From NCBI RefSeq assembly GCF_025362505.1, contig NZ_JANYGG010000013.1:16092-80091 (forward strand): 64,000 bases of DNA, given 5' to 3'. Positions within the stretch are counted from its first letter, which is position 1, and each line of letters opens with the position of its first letter. Both the position numbers and the translations under genes were made by a program. Positions 32,235 through 41,139 of this stretch are shown one piece after another. This DNA comes from Sphingomonas sp. (GTDB taxonomy: Bacteria > Pseudomonadota > Alphaproteobacteria > Sphingomonadales > Sphingomonadaceae). The notes below the pieces were generated by a model. That model did no database searches, was not told the origin of the DNA, and saw only the letters and a program-made list of their open reading frames with translations.

Positions 32235-32309
32235 TGGCGACAGGGTAGCAGCCCGGCCTCGCAAAGGGGAGGGGTGACTTGTGCCGCCGCCCGCGCCTAA
32301 GGCTCGTTC

Positions 32310-34589
32310 ATGTCGACCAGCAACATCACCTTCTCCGAAGCCGAGGCGCTCGATTTCCACTCGCGCGGGCGACCGGGCAAGATCGAGATCGTCGCCACGA
32401 AACCAATGGCCACCCAGCGCGACCTGGCGCTGGCCTATTCGCCCGGTGTCGCCGTCCCGGTACTCGCGATCGCCGAGGATCCGGGCAAGGCCTATGACTT
32501 CACCGCCAAAGGCAATCTCGTCGCGGTCATCTCCAACGGCACCGCGATCCTCGGGCTGGGCAATCTCGGCGCGCTGGCGTCGAAACCGGTGATGGAAGGC
32601 AAGGCGGTGCTGTTCAAGCGCTTCGCCGACGTCGACGCGATCGATCTCGAGCTCGACACCGAGGACGTCGACGCGTTCGTCAACGCGGTCGCGCTGATGG
32701 AGCCGAGCTTCGGCGGGATCAACCTGGAAGACATTGCCGCGCCCGACTGCTTCATCATCGAACAGCGGTTGAAGGAGCGGATGAACATCCCGGTGTTTCA
32801 TGACGACCAGCATGGCACAGCGATCATCACTGCCGCTGGCCTCATCAACGCCTGCCTGCTGACGGGTCGCGAACTTAGGGACATCCGTGTCGTCGTCAAC
32901 GGTGCCGGCGCGGCGGCGATCGCGTGCACCGAACTGATCAAGGCGCTGGGGGTGCGCGGCGACCATGTCATCATGTGCGATCGCAAGGGCACGATCCGCA
33001 AGGATCGGACCGATCTTGACCAGTTCAAGTCGGCCCACGCGGTTGATACCGACGCACAAAACCTCCACGAGGCGCTGGTCGGGGCCGATGTGTTCCTTGG
33101 TCTGTCGGCGGCGGGGGCGCTCAAGCCCGAGATGATGATGAAGATGGCGCCGAGCCCGATCATCTTCGCGATGGCCAATCCCGACCCCGAGATCAGCCCG
33201 CCCGACGCCAAGGCGGCGCGGCCCGACGCGATCGTCGCCACCGGGCGTTCGGATTATCCCAACCAGGTCAACAACGTGCTCGGTTTCCCGTTCATCTTTC
33301 GCGGCGCGCTCGATGTGCGCGCGAGCGCGATCAACGACGCGATGAAGATCGCCGCTGCCAATGCCCTCGCCGAACTCGCGCGCGAGCCGGTGCCAGAAGA
33401 AGTCGCCATCGCCTATGGCGGCGCCGAGCAGCATTTCGGACCGGAATATATCATCCCGGCGCCGTTCGATCCGCGCTTGATCGAGGTCATCCCGGCGGCG
33501 GTCGCGCAGGCGGCGATGGACAGCGGAGTGGCGCGCAAGCCGATCGCCGACATGGTTGCCTATCGCAGCCAGCTTCGCGCGCGCCTCAACCCGACCGCGT
33601 CGGTACTCAGCCTCGCCTTCCAGGCCGCCCAGTCGAACCCCAAGCGGGTGCTGTTCGCGGAGGGCGAGGAACCCAACGTGCTGCGCGCCGCGATCGCGTT
33701 CAAGGAAGGCGGCTATGGCACACCGGTGCTGGTCGGGCGCGAGAAGGTGCGCGACATGCTTGCCGAGCTTGGCGTCGATCCGGCCGGTTACGAGGTGCTC
33801 AACAGCCGCAATTCGCCGTTGGTCGGGCGCGCGGTCGACTACATCTACGCCAAGCATCAGCGCAACGGCATGCTCCGCCGAGAGATTGAGCGGATGGTCA
33901 ACCAGGACCGCAACACCTTCACCGCGGCGATGCTCGCGCTCGGCGAGGGCGATGCGATGATCACCGGCACCACCCGCCCGTTCAGCCAGAGCCTGGCGCA
34001 GGTCCGCACCGTGATCGACGAGGAACAGGGTACGACCCCGTTCGGAATCACGATCATCGCCGGCAAGCGCCGCACGCTGCTGATCGCCGATACCGCGGTC
34101 AACGAACGCCCGACCGAGCAGCAGCTGGCGGCGATGGCGATCCGTTCGGCGGCGTTCGCGCGGCGGATGGGGCAGGAACCGCGCGTCGCGTTCATCAGCT
34201 ACACGACCTTCGGCAACCCGCCAGGCCGCCACATCGCCGAGTTGCGCGACGCGGTGAAATTACTCGACACCCTCGCCACCGACTTCGAATATGAAGGCGA
34301 GATGGGGCCCGACCTCGCGCTCGATTATGAGGCGCAGCGCAAATATTACCCGTTCAGTCGGCTCACCGGACCGGCCAACATCCTCATCATGCCCGGGCTG
34401 CAGTCGGCCAACATCTCGTCGAAGCTGCTGCGTGCACTGGGCGGCGAGAATATGCTCGGGCCCTACCTGATGGGCATGGCGCTCCCGGTCCAGATCGCGC
34501 CGATGACCGCAAGTTCGTCGGACCTGGTGACACTGGCGGTGCTGGCGTCGGGCTTGGCCGACACCGCAGTTCGGCCTCGACCAGCCTAG
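32310..34589 (+). CDS. maeB: NADP-dependent malic enzyme fused to a phosphotransacetylase-like domain
   Basis: A 759-residue MaeB-type enzyme. Residues 1 to about 430 are the malic enzyme ([44 protein letters not shown](P)-binding [13 protein letters not shown]). The rest is a phosphate-acetyltransferase-like domain ([16 protein letters not shown] and the C-terminal [19 protein letters not shown]). It decarboxylates malate to pyruvate. In characterised MaeB proteins the C-terminal domain is regulatory, binding acetyl-CoA, rather than catalytic. It is divergent from mutS and convergent with rsh (14-bp gap containing TAGAGCCTGATC). Confidence 0.96.
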   Translation: MSTSNITFSEAEALDFHSRGRPGKIEIVATKPMATQRDLALAYSPGVAVPVLAIAEDPGKAYDFTAKGNLVAVISNGTAILGLGNLGALASKPVMEGKAVLFKRFADVDAIDLELDTEDVDAFVNAVALMEPSFGGINLEDIAAPDCFIIEQRLKERMNIPVFHDDQHGTAIITAAGLINACLLTGRELRDIRVVVNGAGAAAIACTELIKALGVRGDHVIMCDRKGTIRKDRTDLDQFKSAHAVDTDAQNLHEALVGADVFLGLSAAGALKPEMMMKMAPSPIIFAMANPDPEISPPDAKAARPDAIVATGRSDYPNQVNNVLGFPFIFRGALDVRASAINDAMKIAAANALAELAREPVPEEVAIAYGGAEQHFGPEYIIPAPFDPRLIEVIPAAVAQAAMDSGVARKPIADMVAYRSQLRARLNPTASVLSLAFQAAQSNPKRVLFAEGEEPNVLRAAIAFKEGGYGTPVLVGREKVRDMLAELGVDPAGYEVLNSRNSPLVGRAVDYIYAKHQRNGMLRREIERMVNQDRNTFTAAMLALGEGDAMITGTTRPFSQSLAQVRTVIDEEQGTTPFGITIIAGKRRTLLIADTAVNERPTEQQLAAMAIRSAAFARRMGQEPRVAFISYTTFGNPPGRHIAELRDAVKLLDTLATDFEYEGEMGPDLALDYEAQRKYYPFSRLTGPANILIMPGLQSANISSKLLRALGGENMLGPYLMGMALPVQIAPMTASSSDLVTLAVLASGLADTAVRPRPA

Positions 34590-34603
34590 AGCCTGATCAT
34601 GGT

Positions 34604-36694
34604 CTACAGCCGCTCCGCCGAGCTGACCGCATCGGCGTCGCGAAGGGCGGCGAGGATGGCGTGGAGGTGGGCCAGGTCGTGGACCTCCAGGTCGATGTGG
34701 AAGGTGTGGAAGCTGCCGTCGCGGTGAACCAGCGCCAGGTTGACGATGTTCGCCCCCTTCGCCCCGAAAACCCCGGCCATCGTCCCCAACGCCCCGGCGA
34801 CGTCGCGCAGGATGACCGACAACCGCGCGGTTCCGCCGTCCGATCCGTCGCCCCAGGCGAGGTCGAGCCAGTCGGCGTCGGTGCCGTTGGCGAGCGTGTC
34901 GCAGCCGATCGCGTGGACCTCGATGCTTTCATCCTCGCGGCGCAGGCCGACGATGCGATCGCCGGGCACCGGGTGGCAGCACGGGGCGAGCGTGTAGGCT
35001 ACTCCCGCCGTGAGCCCCTTGATCGAGATGGCGGTGCGCTGTGACGGCGGGCGCGGGGCGATGTCGCCGCCGGCCGCGCCGGGCATCAGCGCTTCGATCA
35101 GCGCATCGTCGTCGACCCGCCGCTTGGCGATCGCGATCATCAACGCGTCTGCGTCTTCGACTTTGAGCTTCTTGATGGCGCGGGCCAGTGCTTCCTTCGC
35201 CAGCGGCGCGGGCAGCCGCTCGACGATCTCCTCGTAAATCTTGCGACCGAGCAGGACGGTTTCGTCGCGCTCTTTGTGGCGGACGAAGCGACGGATGCCG
35301 GCGCGTGCCTTGCCGGTCGCGACGAAGCGCAGCCATGATGGCTGGGGGTGCTGACCCTTGGAGACGAGGATTTCGACCTGGTCGCCATTGTCGAGCAGGG
35401 TGCGCAGCGGCACCACCCGACTGTTGACCTTGGCGCCTACTGTCTGGTCGCCAAGGTCGGTGTGGACCGCGTAGGCGAAATCGACCGGGGTCGCGCCCTT
35501 GGGCAGCTGGATCAGCTCACCCTTGGGGGTAAAGGCGAAGATGCGATCCTGGTACATCGCCATACGGGTATGTTCGAGCAGCTCCTCGGGGCTCTCGGCA
35601 TGGTCGAGGATTTCGACGAGATCGGAAATCCACGGCACCTTGACCTCGGTGGCGGGCTTGCCCTCCTTGTAGGCCCAGTGGGCGGCAAGGCCGCGCTCGG
35701 CCTGGAGGTGCATCTCGCGGGTACGCAGCTGGATCTCGATGCGCATCTTCGAATCGTGGATGACCGAGGTGTGCAGCGAGCTGTAGCCGTTGCGCTTGGG
35801 GGTCGAGATAAAGTCCTTGAACCGCCCCGGGACCATCGGCCAGCGCTGGTGGATCAGGCCTAGCGCGCGATATACATCCTCGGCCTGCTCGACGATCACG
35901 CGGAAGGCCATGACGTCGGACAATTGCTCGAAGCTGATGTGCCGCTCGGCCATCTTCTTCCAGATCGAATAGGGGTGTTTTTCGCGCCCCATGACGTCGG
36001 CCTCGAGCCCATGGTCGGCGAGGTGCAGCTGTAACCCCAGGCCGATGCGGCTGACGAGGTCGCCGCCGACTGCGTGGAGTTGGCTGAGACGCCGCATGAT
36101 CGAGGCATAGGCGTCGGGTTCAAGCTGCCTGAACGCGAGCGTCTGCATCTCGTTCATGATCTCGTACATGCCGATCCGCTCGGCCAGCGGGGCATAGATA
36201 TCCATCGTCTCGCGGGCGATGCGGCGTCGCTTGTCCTCCGACGGGACGTGGTGGAGCGTGCGCATGTTGTGTAGCCGGTCGGCGAGCTTGACCAGCAGCA
36301 CGCGAATGTCGTCGCTCAGCGCGAGAAGGAACTTGCGCAAATTCTCGGCGGCGCGCTCATTCTCCGACTGCGCCTCGATCTTGCTGAGCTTGGTCACGCC
36401 GTCGACCAATCGCGCGACCGAGGGGCCGAATAGTTTTTCGATCTGCTCGTGGGTCGCGACGGTGTCCTCGATCGTGTCGTGGAGGATCGCTGTAACAATC
36501 GTCTCGTCGTCGAGTTTGAGGTCGGTGAGGATGCCCGCGACTTCGATCGGGTGACTGAAATAGGGGTCGCCCGAGGCGCGCATCTGGCTGCCATGCGCCT
36601 TCATCGAGAAGACATAGGCGCGGTTCAGCAACGCCTCGTCGGCGTCCGGGTCATAAGCTTTGACCTTCTCGACAAGTTCATACTGGCGGAGCAC
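34604..36694 (-). CDS. rsh: Bifunctional (p)ppGpp synthetase/hydrolase (RelA/SpoT homologue)
   Basis: A 696-residue long RSH. The HD hydrolase has FSHPIEVAGIL and TAILHDTIEDT. The synthetase domain has GRFKDFISTPKRNGYSSLHT, and its R-F-K-D motif is the form found in bifunctional Rel/SpoT rather than EXDD of mono-functional RelA. TGS (FAFTPKGELIQLPKGATPVDFAYAVH), a zinc-finger-type region and a C-terminal ACT domain follow. The start is GTG at 36,694 (LRQYELVEKV after it), matching alphaproteobacterial homologues. It governs the stringent response. In several alphaproteobacteria this enzyme also reads nitrogen status, which suits its place near glnD. Confidence 0.96.
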   Translation of the reverse strand: MLRQYELVEKVKAYDPDADEALLNRAYVFSMKAHGSQMRASGDPYFSHPIEVAGILTDLKLDDETIVTAILHDTIEDTVATHEQIEKLFGPSVARLVDGVTKLSKIEAQSENERAAENLRKFLLALSDDIRVLLVKLADRLHNMRTLHHVPSEDKRRRIARETMDIYAPLAERIGMYEIMNEMQTLAFRQLEPDAYASIMRRLSQLHAVGGDLVSRIGLGLQLHLADHGLEADVMGREKHPYSIWKKMAERHISFEQLSDVMAFRVIVEQAEDVYRALGLIHQRWPMVPGRFKDFISTPKRNGYSSLHTSVIHDSKMRIEIQLRTREMHLQAERGLAAHWAYKEGKPATEVKVPWISDLVEILDHAESPEELLEHTRMAMYQDRIFAFTPKGELIQLPKGATPVDFAYAVHTDLGDQTVGAKVNSRVVPLRTLLDNGDQVEILVSKGQHPQPSWLRFVATGKARAGIRRFVRHKERDETVLLGRKIYEEIVERLPAPLAKEALARAIKKLKVEDADALMIAIAKRRVDDDALIEALMPGAAGGDIAPRPPSQRTAISIKGLTAGVAYTLAPCCHPVPGDRIVGLRREDESIEVHAIGCDTLANGTDADWLDLAWGDGSDGGTARLSVILRDVAGALGTMAGVFGAKGANIVNLALVHRDGSFHTFHIDLEVHDLAHLHAILAALRDADAVSSAERL

Positions 36695-36809
36695 CGCGCC
36701 AGTGTGGCGGTTTGCCCCCCCATGTTGCAAGCGCGAAAGAGCCGGTTACGGAGCTGATGTGCCCGCAACTTCATTCCGCAACTGTTATTGTGCCAAATTC
36801 TGTGATCTA

Positions 36810-36827
36810 CTCCTCTTTCGAGAGGAG
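36810..36827 (+). promoter_or_regulatory. Hairpin that sequesters the ribosome-binding site of the HxlR gene
   Basis: CTCCTCT-TTCG-AGAGGAG is a perfect 7-bp stem with a TTCG tetraloop. The right arm is the only Shine-Dalgarno-like sequence before the GTG at 36,840 (12-nt spacer). It could dampen translation or, as DNA, serve as an operator for the encoded regulator. Confidence 0.5.
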
Positions 36828-36839
36828 CTTGTACCGCGC

Positions 36840-37343
36840 GTGACTCACCGTATTGCCGATATCGATGCGTTCAAGGCCGCTGCGTTGAGCTGCCCGTTGC
36901 CACCGGCGGTGGAACTCATCGGCGAAAAATGGGCTTTCCTTATCTTGCGCGGTTCACTCAACGGGCTCGTCCACTTCGAGGAATTCCAGGCGGGTCTCGG
37001 CATCGCGCGGAACATCCTGTCCGACCGACTGGGCAAGCTCGTCGGCGGCGGGATTCTTGCCCGGACTCCCGACCCCGATGACCGCCGCAAGGTTAACTAT
37101 TCGTTGACCGCGAAGGGGGAGGCCCTGCTGCCAGTCGTCCTGGCGCTCAGGCAGTGGGGCGAGGATTGGGGGCATGGGCGGCAGGAGCGTTTGCTGGTCG
37201 ACCAACTCAGCGGTCAGCCGATCCAGCGGATCTGCGTACTAGGACGAGACGGCCGCGAATTGTCGGTCCGTGATCTGAAATGGGTCAGCCGCGCCGAAGC
37301 GGATGCGGCGCGCGGGGTGGCCAGCTTAGCGGCCAACGCTTGA
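36840..37343 (+). CDS. HxlR-family winged-helix transcriptional regulator
   Basis: A 167-residue protein. LSCPLPPAVELIGEKWAFLILRGSLNG is the HxlR signature: a cysteine followed by G-x-K-W-x-x-L-I-L. The recognition helix region ARNILSDRLGKLVGGGIL and the wing PDPDDRRKVNYSLTAKG follow. HxlR proteins are dimeric repressors or activators often sensing electrophiles through the N-terminal cysteine. The start is GTG 36,840. About 60 residues after the domain have no clear family. No obvious target operon lies beside it; rpoZ is convergent and rsh divergent. Confidence 0.88.
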   Translation: MTHRIADIDAFKAAALSCPLPPAVELIGEKWAFLILRGSLNGLVHFEEFQAGLGIARNILSDRLGKLVGGGILARTPDPDDRRKVNYSLTAKGEALLPVVLALRQWGEDWGHGRQERLLVDQLSGQPIQRICVLGRDGRELSVRDLKWVSRAEADAARGVASLAANA

Positions 37344-37436
37344 CGCAACTAGGTCGGCCGTGACCGGCACCGCCCTTCACTACTTCATTCATATAACGCT
37401 GTGGTAGACTATCGCTGAATGACCGGCATTCGGCGA

Positions 37437-37778
37437 TTACTCGTAGTCGCCGCCCGATGGGCTCGGACGCGGCGGGGCGGCGGCGGTGAGGCGGAGCGCC
37501 TCGGCCGAGTCGGCCAGGCTCGCCAGCTCGTCGGTCTCGTCTTCGTCGTCGACGCGCAAGCGCTGCAGGCTAGACACGATCGCTTCCTCGAGATGCTTCG
37601 GCTTGACCGTCGCTTCGGCGATTTCGCGTAGCGCCACGACCGGGTTCTTGTCGCGATCGCGATCGATGGTCAGGTCGGCCCCGCCCGAGATCTGACGCGC
37701 GCGCTGCGCGGCCATCAGCACCAGGTCGAACCGGTTGGGAATCTTGTCGACGCAATCTTCGACGGTAACGCGCGCCAT
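37437..37778 (-). CDS. rpoZ: RNA polymerase omega subunit
   Basis: A 113-residue protein starting [20 protein letters not shown], the universal omega N-terminus, with [12 protein letters not shown] and [11 protein letters not shown]. Omega wraps the C-terminus of beta-prime and helps assembly; in many bacteria it is part of a ppGpp site. The tail ([18 protein letters not shown]...) is acidic and longer than in E. coli. The chosen start drops a 17-residue upstream extension that lacks homology. It lies divergent to the phospholipase-D-like gene. Confidence 0.95.
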   Translation of the reverse strand: MARVTVEDCVDKIPNRFDLVLMAAQRARQISGGADLTIDRDRDKNPVVALREIAEATVKPKHLEEAIVSSLQRLRVDDEDETDELASLADSAEALRLTAAAPPRPSPSGGDYE

Positions 37779-37906
37779 GGGTCGCCTCGCGGGTGAAGTG
37801 GATTCGGCAATGCCGGAAAGCGAAGGCAACTAGGGAGGGGGCGCCGCAAAGTCAACGAAAAGGGTCCGCTTGCCTTGGCGGGCGAGCCGCCCCACACAAC
37901 GACGCC

Positions 37907-39079
37907 ATGGCCGGCCCGACCGCAAGCGACCGCACCGTCACGATCGACGGCAACCAGCTGACCCTGCTGACCGAAGGGCCGCAGCGGCTGGCTGCGCTGC
38001 TCGGGCTTATCGATGGCGCGAAGAAAAGCCTGCGCTTGCTATACTATATCTACACCGCCGACCGTTCGGGCGAGCAGGTCCGCGATGCGCTGATTCGCGC
38101 GGTCGATCGCGGAGTTGGTGTCGCACTACTGATCGACGGCTTCGGCAGCGGCAAGACGCCCGAAAACTATTTCCAGGATCTGCATGCCAAGGGCGCGCGC
38201 TTCTGCCGCTTCAATCCAGCCTATGGTCGCCGCTACCTTTTGCGCAATCACCAGAAACTGGCGCTTGCCGATTGCGAGACCGACAATTGCCGCGTCCTGA
38301 TCGGCGGGTTCAATGTCGAGGACAGCTATTTCGGCACCGTCGAAGAAGGCGCGTGGCGTGACATCGGCTTAATCGTCGAAGGACCCGTCGCGCGACGCCT
38401 TGGACCATATTACGACGCGCTGATGGGTTGGGCGCAGCACAAAGGCGCGCGGTTAAAAGCGTTGAGGGGTGTCGTGCGCCATTTCTCCGAAGGCGATGGT
38501 AAGTTGCAATGGCAGTTTGGAGGACCGATGCAGCGCAAGTCACCGTGGACGCTCGCCACGGTCCATGACCTCGCCCAGGCCAAAAACCTCGACATGATCG
38601 CGGCCTATTTCGCGCCGATGGCAAGTATGCTCAGCCGCATCGCGAGGGTTGCAAGCACCGGCGGCCGAGTGCGGGTGGTCACCGCGAGCAAGTCCGACAA
38701 TCGCGCGACGATCGACGCGGCGCGCTTCACCTATTCAAGGCTGCTGCGCCGGCGGGTCGAGATGTTTGAATATCTGCCGACCAAGCTTCATTCAAAGCTT
38801 CTGATCATGGACAACGTGGTTCACATCGGCTCTTCGAACTTCGATATTCGCAGCCTCTATCTCAACATGGAAATGATGCTGCGCGTCGACGATCCCGACT
38901 TTGCGATGATGATGCGCGGCTATTTCGAGCACGAGATCGGCGATTCGATCGCGGTCACGGCGAAGGTCCACAAGGACCGCGGCAACTGGTTCGAGCGGAT
39001 CCGCTGGTGGATCGGGTTTTTCCTCGTGAACTCGCTCGATTTCACCGTGACGCGCCGGCTCGTGCGCCGCGAGAGCTGA
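37907..39079 (+). CDS. Phospholipase D-like protein (cardiolipin-synthase type)
   Basis: A 390-residue protein with two HxKxxxxD motifs: HQKLALAD at 115-122 followed by GGFNVED, and HSKLLIMD near 300 followed by IGSSNFDIRS. Both catalytic copies are intact. There are no N-terminal membrane helices, so it resembles soluble bacterial cardiolipin synthases or phosphatidyltransferases more than secreted phospholipase D. It ends 3 bp from the convergent PmtA-like methyltransferase gene, a pairing that suggests phospholipid head-group metabolism. The start is the ATG preceding AGPTASD; upstream codons look non-coding. Confidence 0.87.
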   Translation: MAGPTASDRTVTIDGNQLTLLTEGPQRLAALLGLIDGAKKSLRLLYYIYTADRSGEQVRDALIRAVDRGVGVALLIDGFGSGKTPENYFQDLHAKGARFCRFNPAYGRRYLLRNHQKLALADCETDNCRVLIGGFNVEDSYFGTVEEGAWRDIGLIVEGPVARRLGPYYDALMGWAQHKGARLKALRGVVRHFSEGDGKLQWQFGGPMQRKSPWTLATVHDLAQAKNLDMIAAYFAPMASMLSRIARVASTGGRVRVVTASKSDNRATIDAARFTYSRLLRRRVEMFEYLPTKLHSKLLIMDNVVHIGSSNFDIRSLYLNMEMMLRVDDPDFAMMMRGYFEHEIGDSIAVTAKVHKDRGNWFERIRWWIGFFLVNSLDFTVTRRLVRRES

Positions 39080-39082
39080 TCC

Positions 39083-39709
39083 CTATTTCTCGTCGCGCCA
39101 CGCCCAGAAAAGCGTTGCCGGGGGGATATTGCGCCATTCGAACCCGCGCTCGATGCGTTCGAAGAAGGGCACGATGAAATCGCGCGCCTTGGCGGTGATC
39201 TGGTAAACCAGGAATGCGCCGCCGGGGCGGACGACGCGCGACGTCGCCGCACCGATCGCTTCGCCGACACCCGCCGGCAGCGTCGAGAAGGGCAATCCTG
39301 ACAAGATATAATCGGCTTTCTCGAAGCCATGAGCTGCAATGATTTTTTCGACATCGGCCGCCGATCCGGTGACCGCGATCAGCCGATCGTCGTCGATCTC
39401 GCCCTTCAGATAAGCGGTGAAGTCCGGGTTCGTATCGATCGTGATCAGCGTCGCGTCGGCGCTGAGGCGATCGAGCACGGGGCGGGTGAACGTGCCGACG
39501 CCCGGTCCATATTCGACGAACAGCTTCGTCGCCGTCCAATCGACCCGACCGAGCATCTTGTCGATGAGCCAGCCGCTCGACGGAATGATCGACCCGACCA
39601 TCCGCGGATGCTTGAGGAAGCCCTTGAGGAACTGGAGCTTCGGCGACCTCCGGTGCTTCCCGGCGATACGGCGCTGACCCTTAAGCGTGCGAGCGGTCGA
39701 CAGGTTCAT
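39083..39709 (-). CDS. PmtA-like phospholipid N-methyltransferase
   Basis: A 208-residue SAM-dependent methyltransferase. LQFLKGFLKHPRMVGSIIPSS near residue 27 is the hallmark of the COG3963 phospholipid N-methyltransferase group. The SAM motif VEYGPGVGTFTRPVL and the SGLPFSTLP loop (KsgA-like NLPY position) follow. Such enzymes convert phosphatidylethanolamine stepwise to phosphatidylcholine, or methylate related substrates. A ribosome site (GGAG, 5-nt spacer) supports the ATG at 39,709. Substrate is inferred; an rRNA-methylase-like role is the alternative. Confidence 0.8.
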   Translation of the reverse strand: MNLSTARTLKGQRRIAGKHRRSPKLQFLKGFLKHPRMVGSIIPSSGWLIDKMLGRVDWTATKLFVEYGPGVGTFTRPVLDRLSADATLITIDTNPDFTAYLKGEIDDDRLIAVTGSAADVEKIIAAHGFEKADYILSGLPFSTLPAGVGEAIGAATSRVVRPGGAFLVYQITAKARDFIVPFFERIERGFEWRNIPPATLFWAWRDEK

Positions 39710-39816
39710 GGTAGCTCCGAGATGGCGGGAAGTTAGGTGCGTTCGCAAATGCGGCGCCGGTTGGCAAGGTCCCACGCCGCTTTGCGCTTCGGTCCGTCGC
39801 GGCTTAGGGGCAGGTC

Positions 39817-41139
39817 ATGCGCAGCGCTCGCTCATCACCGGTTCCGCCGACCCCGGTCGGCACGACGGCATTGCGCAATGTCCAGTTCCTGCTGCTGTTC
39901 GCGGCGATGCTGGTCGCGGCTGCGGGCAATACCGCGCTGCAATCAGTCATGCCGGCGATGGGGCGCGAGATCGGACTGGCCGATTTCTGGGTAGCGGTGG
40001 CTTATACCTGGTCGGCGATATTGTGGGTGCTGTTCGCCGGATACTGGGCGGAGAAAAGCGACCGCCATGGGCGCAAGCGCCTGATGCTGATGGGGGTCGG
40101 GGGATTCATTGTCTCGATGACGCTGTGCGGCTTCGTCCTGCTAGCGGGACTGTCGCGGATGCTGTCGCCGGTGACGACATTCGTGCTTTTTGGTCTCGCG
40201 AGGGCGATCTATGGTTCTCTCGGCTGCGCGACGCCGAGCGCAACGCAGGCTTATCTCGCCGCCCGTACCCGCCGCTCGGGCCGCGTCGCCGCGCTGTCGT
40301 CGCTGTCCTCGTCGTTCGGGCTGGGCACCATAATGGGGCCGGCGCTGGCGCCATTGTTCGTGCTGCCGTTCGTCGGCCTGCCCGGCCCGCTGTTCGCCTT
40401 CGCGCTGATTGCGGCGCTGGTGTACGTCGCGATCTGGCGCTGGCTGCCCGACGACAGTGGCGACCTTCGCATCAAGGGGCTTCGCGAGGGGCGCGGAGCG
40501 GCGATGAGCTATCCATCGATGGCCTCCGCGACGACCGGGGCGAGTGTCGTTGCCGCCACCGCGCCGCGCTCGGCCCGCGTCCGCTGGCGCGACCCGCGCA
40601 TCAAGCAGTGGATGATCGCCGGGATCGTCTCCGGGCACGCCCAGGCGGCGACGCTCATCGCGCTGGGTTTTTTCGTCATCGACCGGCTGGGCCTCCCGCC
40701 GAGCGGATCGGAAATGCCGATCTCGATCGTGATGATGGCCGGCGCCTCGGCGACGCTGGCGGCGCAGTGGGGCCTGATCCCGCGGCTTTCACTCAGCCCG
40801 CGCACCCTGATCATTGCCGGCTCGATCATCGCCGCGCTCGGCTGCGTCGCGACGATCGCCGCGGACAATCTCTACGGCCTGGTCATCGGCTTCGCGCTGT
40901 CGAGTCTCGGCTTCGGTTTCACTCGGCCCGGGTTCACGGCGGGCGCCAGTCTCGCCGTCCCGACCGCCGAGCAGGGCGGCGTCGCGGGCGCGATCACCGC
41001 CGCCAATGGCATCAGCTACGTCGCCGCGCCGTCGATCGGCATGGCACTTTACGGGATCAACCCCGCACTGCCATTCGCCGCCGCGGCGATGCTACTCGCC
41101 GGTCTTGCCTTTTGGGGTCACGCCCGGCTCGCTCGCTGA
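39817..41139 (+). CDS. MFS transporter
   Basis: A 440-residue major-facilitator protein with 12 predicted helices. It has the loop 2-3 motif AEKSDRHGRKRLMLMG (canonical G-x-x-x-D-R-x-G-R-R-x) and a central loop of about 40 residues (WLPDDSGDLRIKG...RWRDPRIKQ). The drug/proton antiporter subgroup is likely, with an unknown substrate. No regulator adjoins it. Its last 48 bp overlap the 3' end of the convergent CDC48-type gene. Confidence 0.88.
   Translation: MRSARSSPVPPTPVGTTALRNVQFLLLFAAMLVAAAGNTALQSVMPAMGREIGLADFWVAVAYTWSAILWVLFAGYWAEKSDRHGRKRLMLMGVGGFIVSMTLCGFVLLAGLSRMLSPVTTFVLFGLARAIYGSLGCATPSATQAYLAARTRRSGRVAALSSLSSSFGLGTIMGPALAPLFVLPFVGLPGPLFAFALIAALVYVAIWRWLPDDSGDLRIKGLREGRGAAMSYPSMASATTGASVVAATAPRSARVRWRDPRIKQWMIAGIVSGHAQAATLIALGFFVIDRLGLPPSGSEMPISIVMMAGASATLAAQWGLIPRLSLSPRTLIIAGSIIAALGCVATIAADNLYGLVIGFALSSLGFGFTRPGFTAGASLAVPTAEQGGVAGAITAANGISYVAAPSIGMALYGINPALPFAAAAMLLAGLAFWGHARLAR

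Noticed and set aside
32235..34232. An upstream extension of the mutS frame across maeB (1,541 codons in all)
   Set aside because: The family N-terminus begins at 32,234, and the extra part is the reverse strand of maeB.
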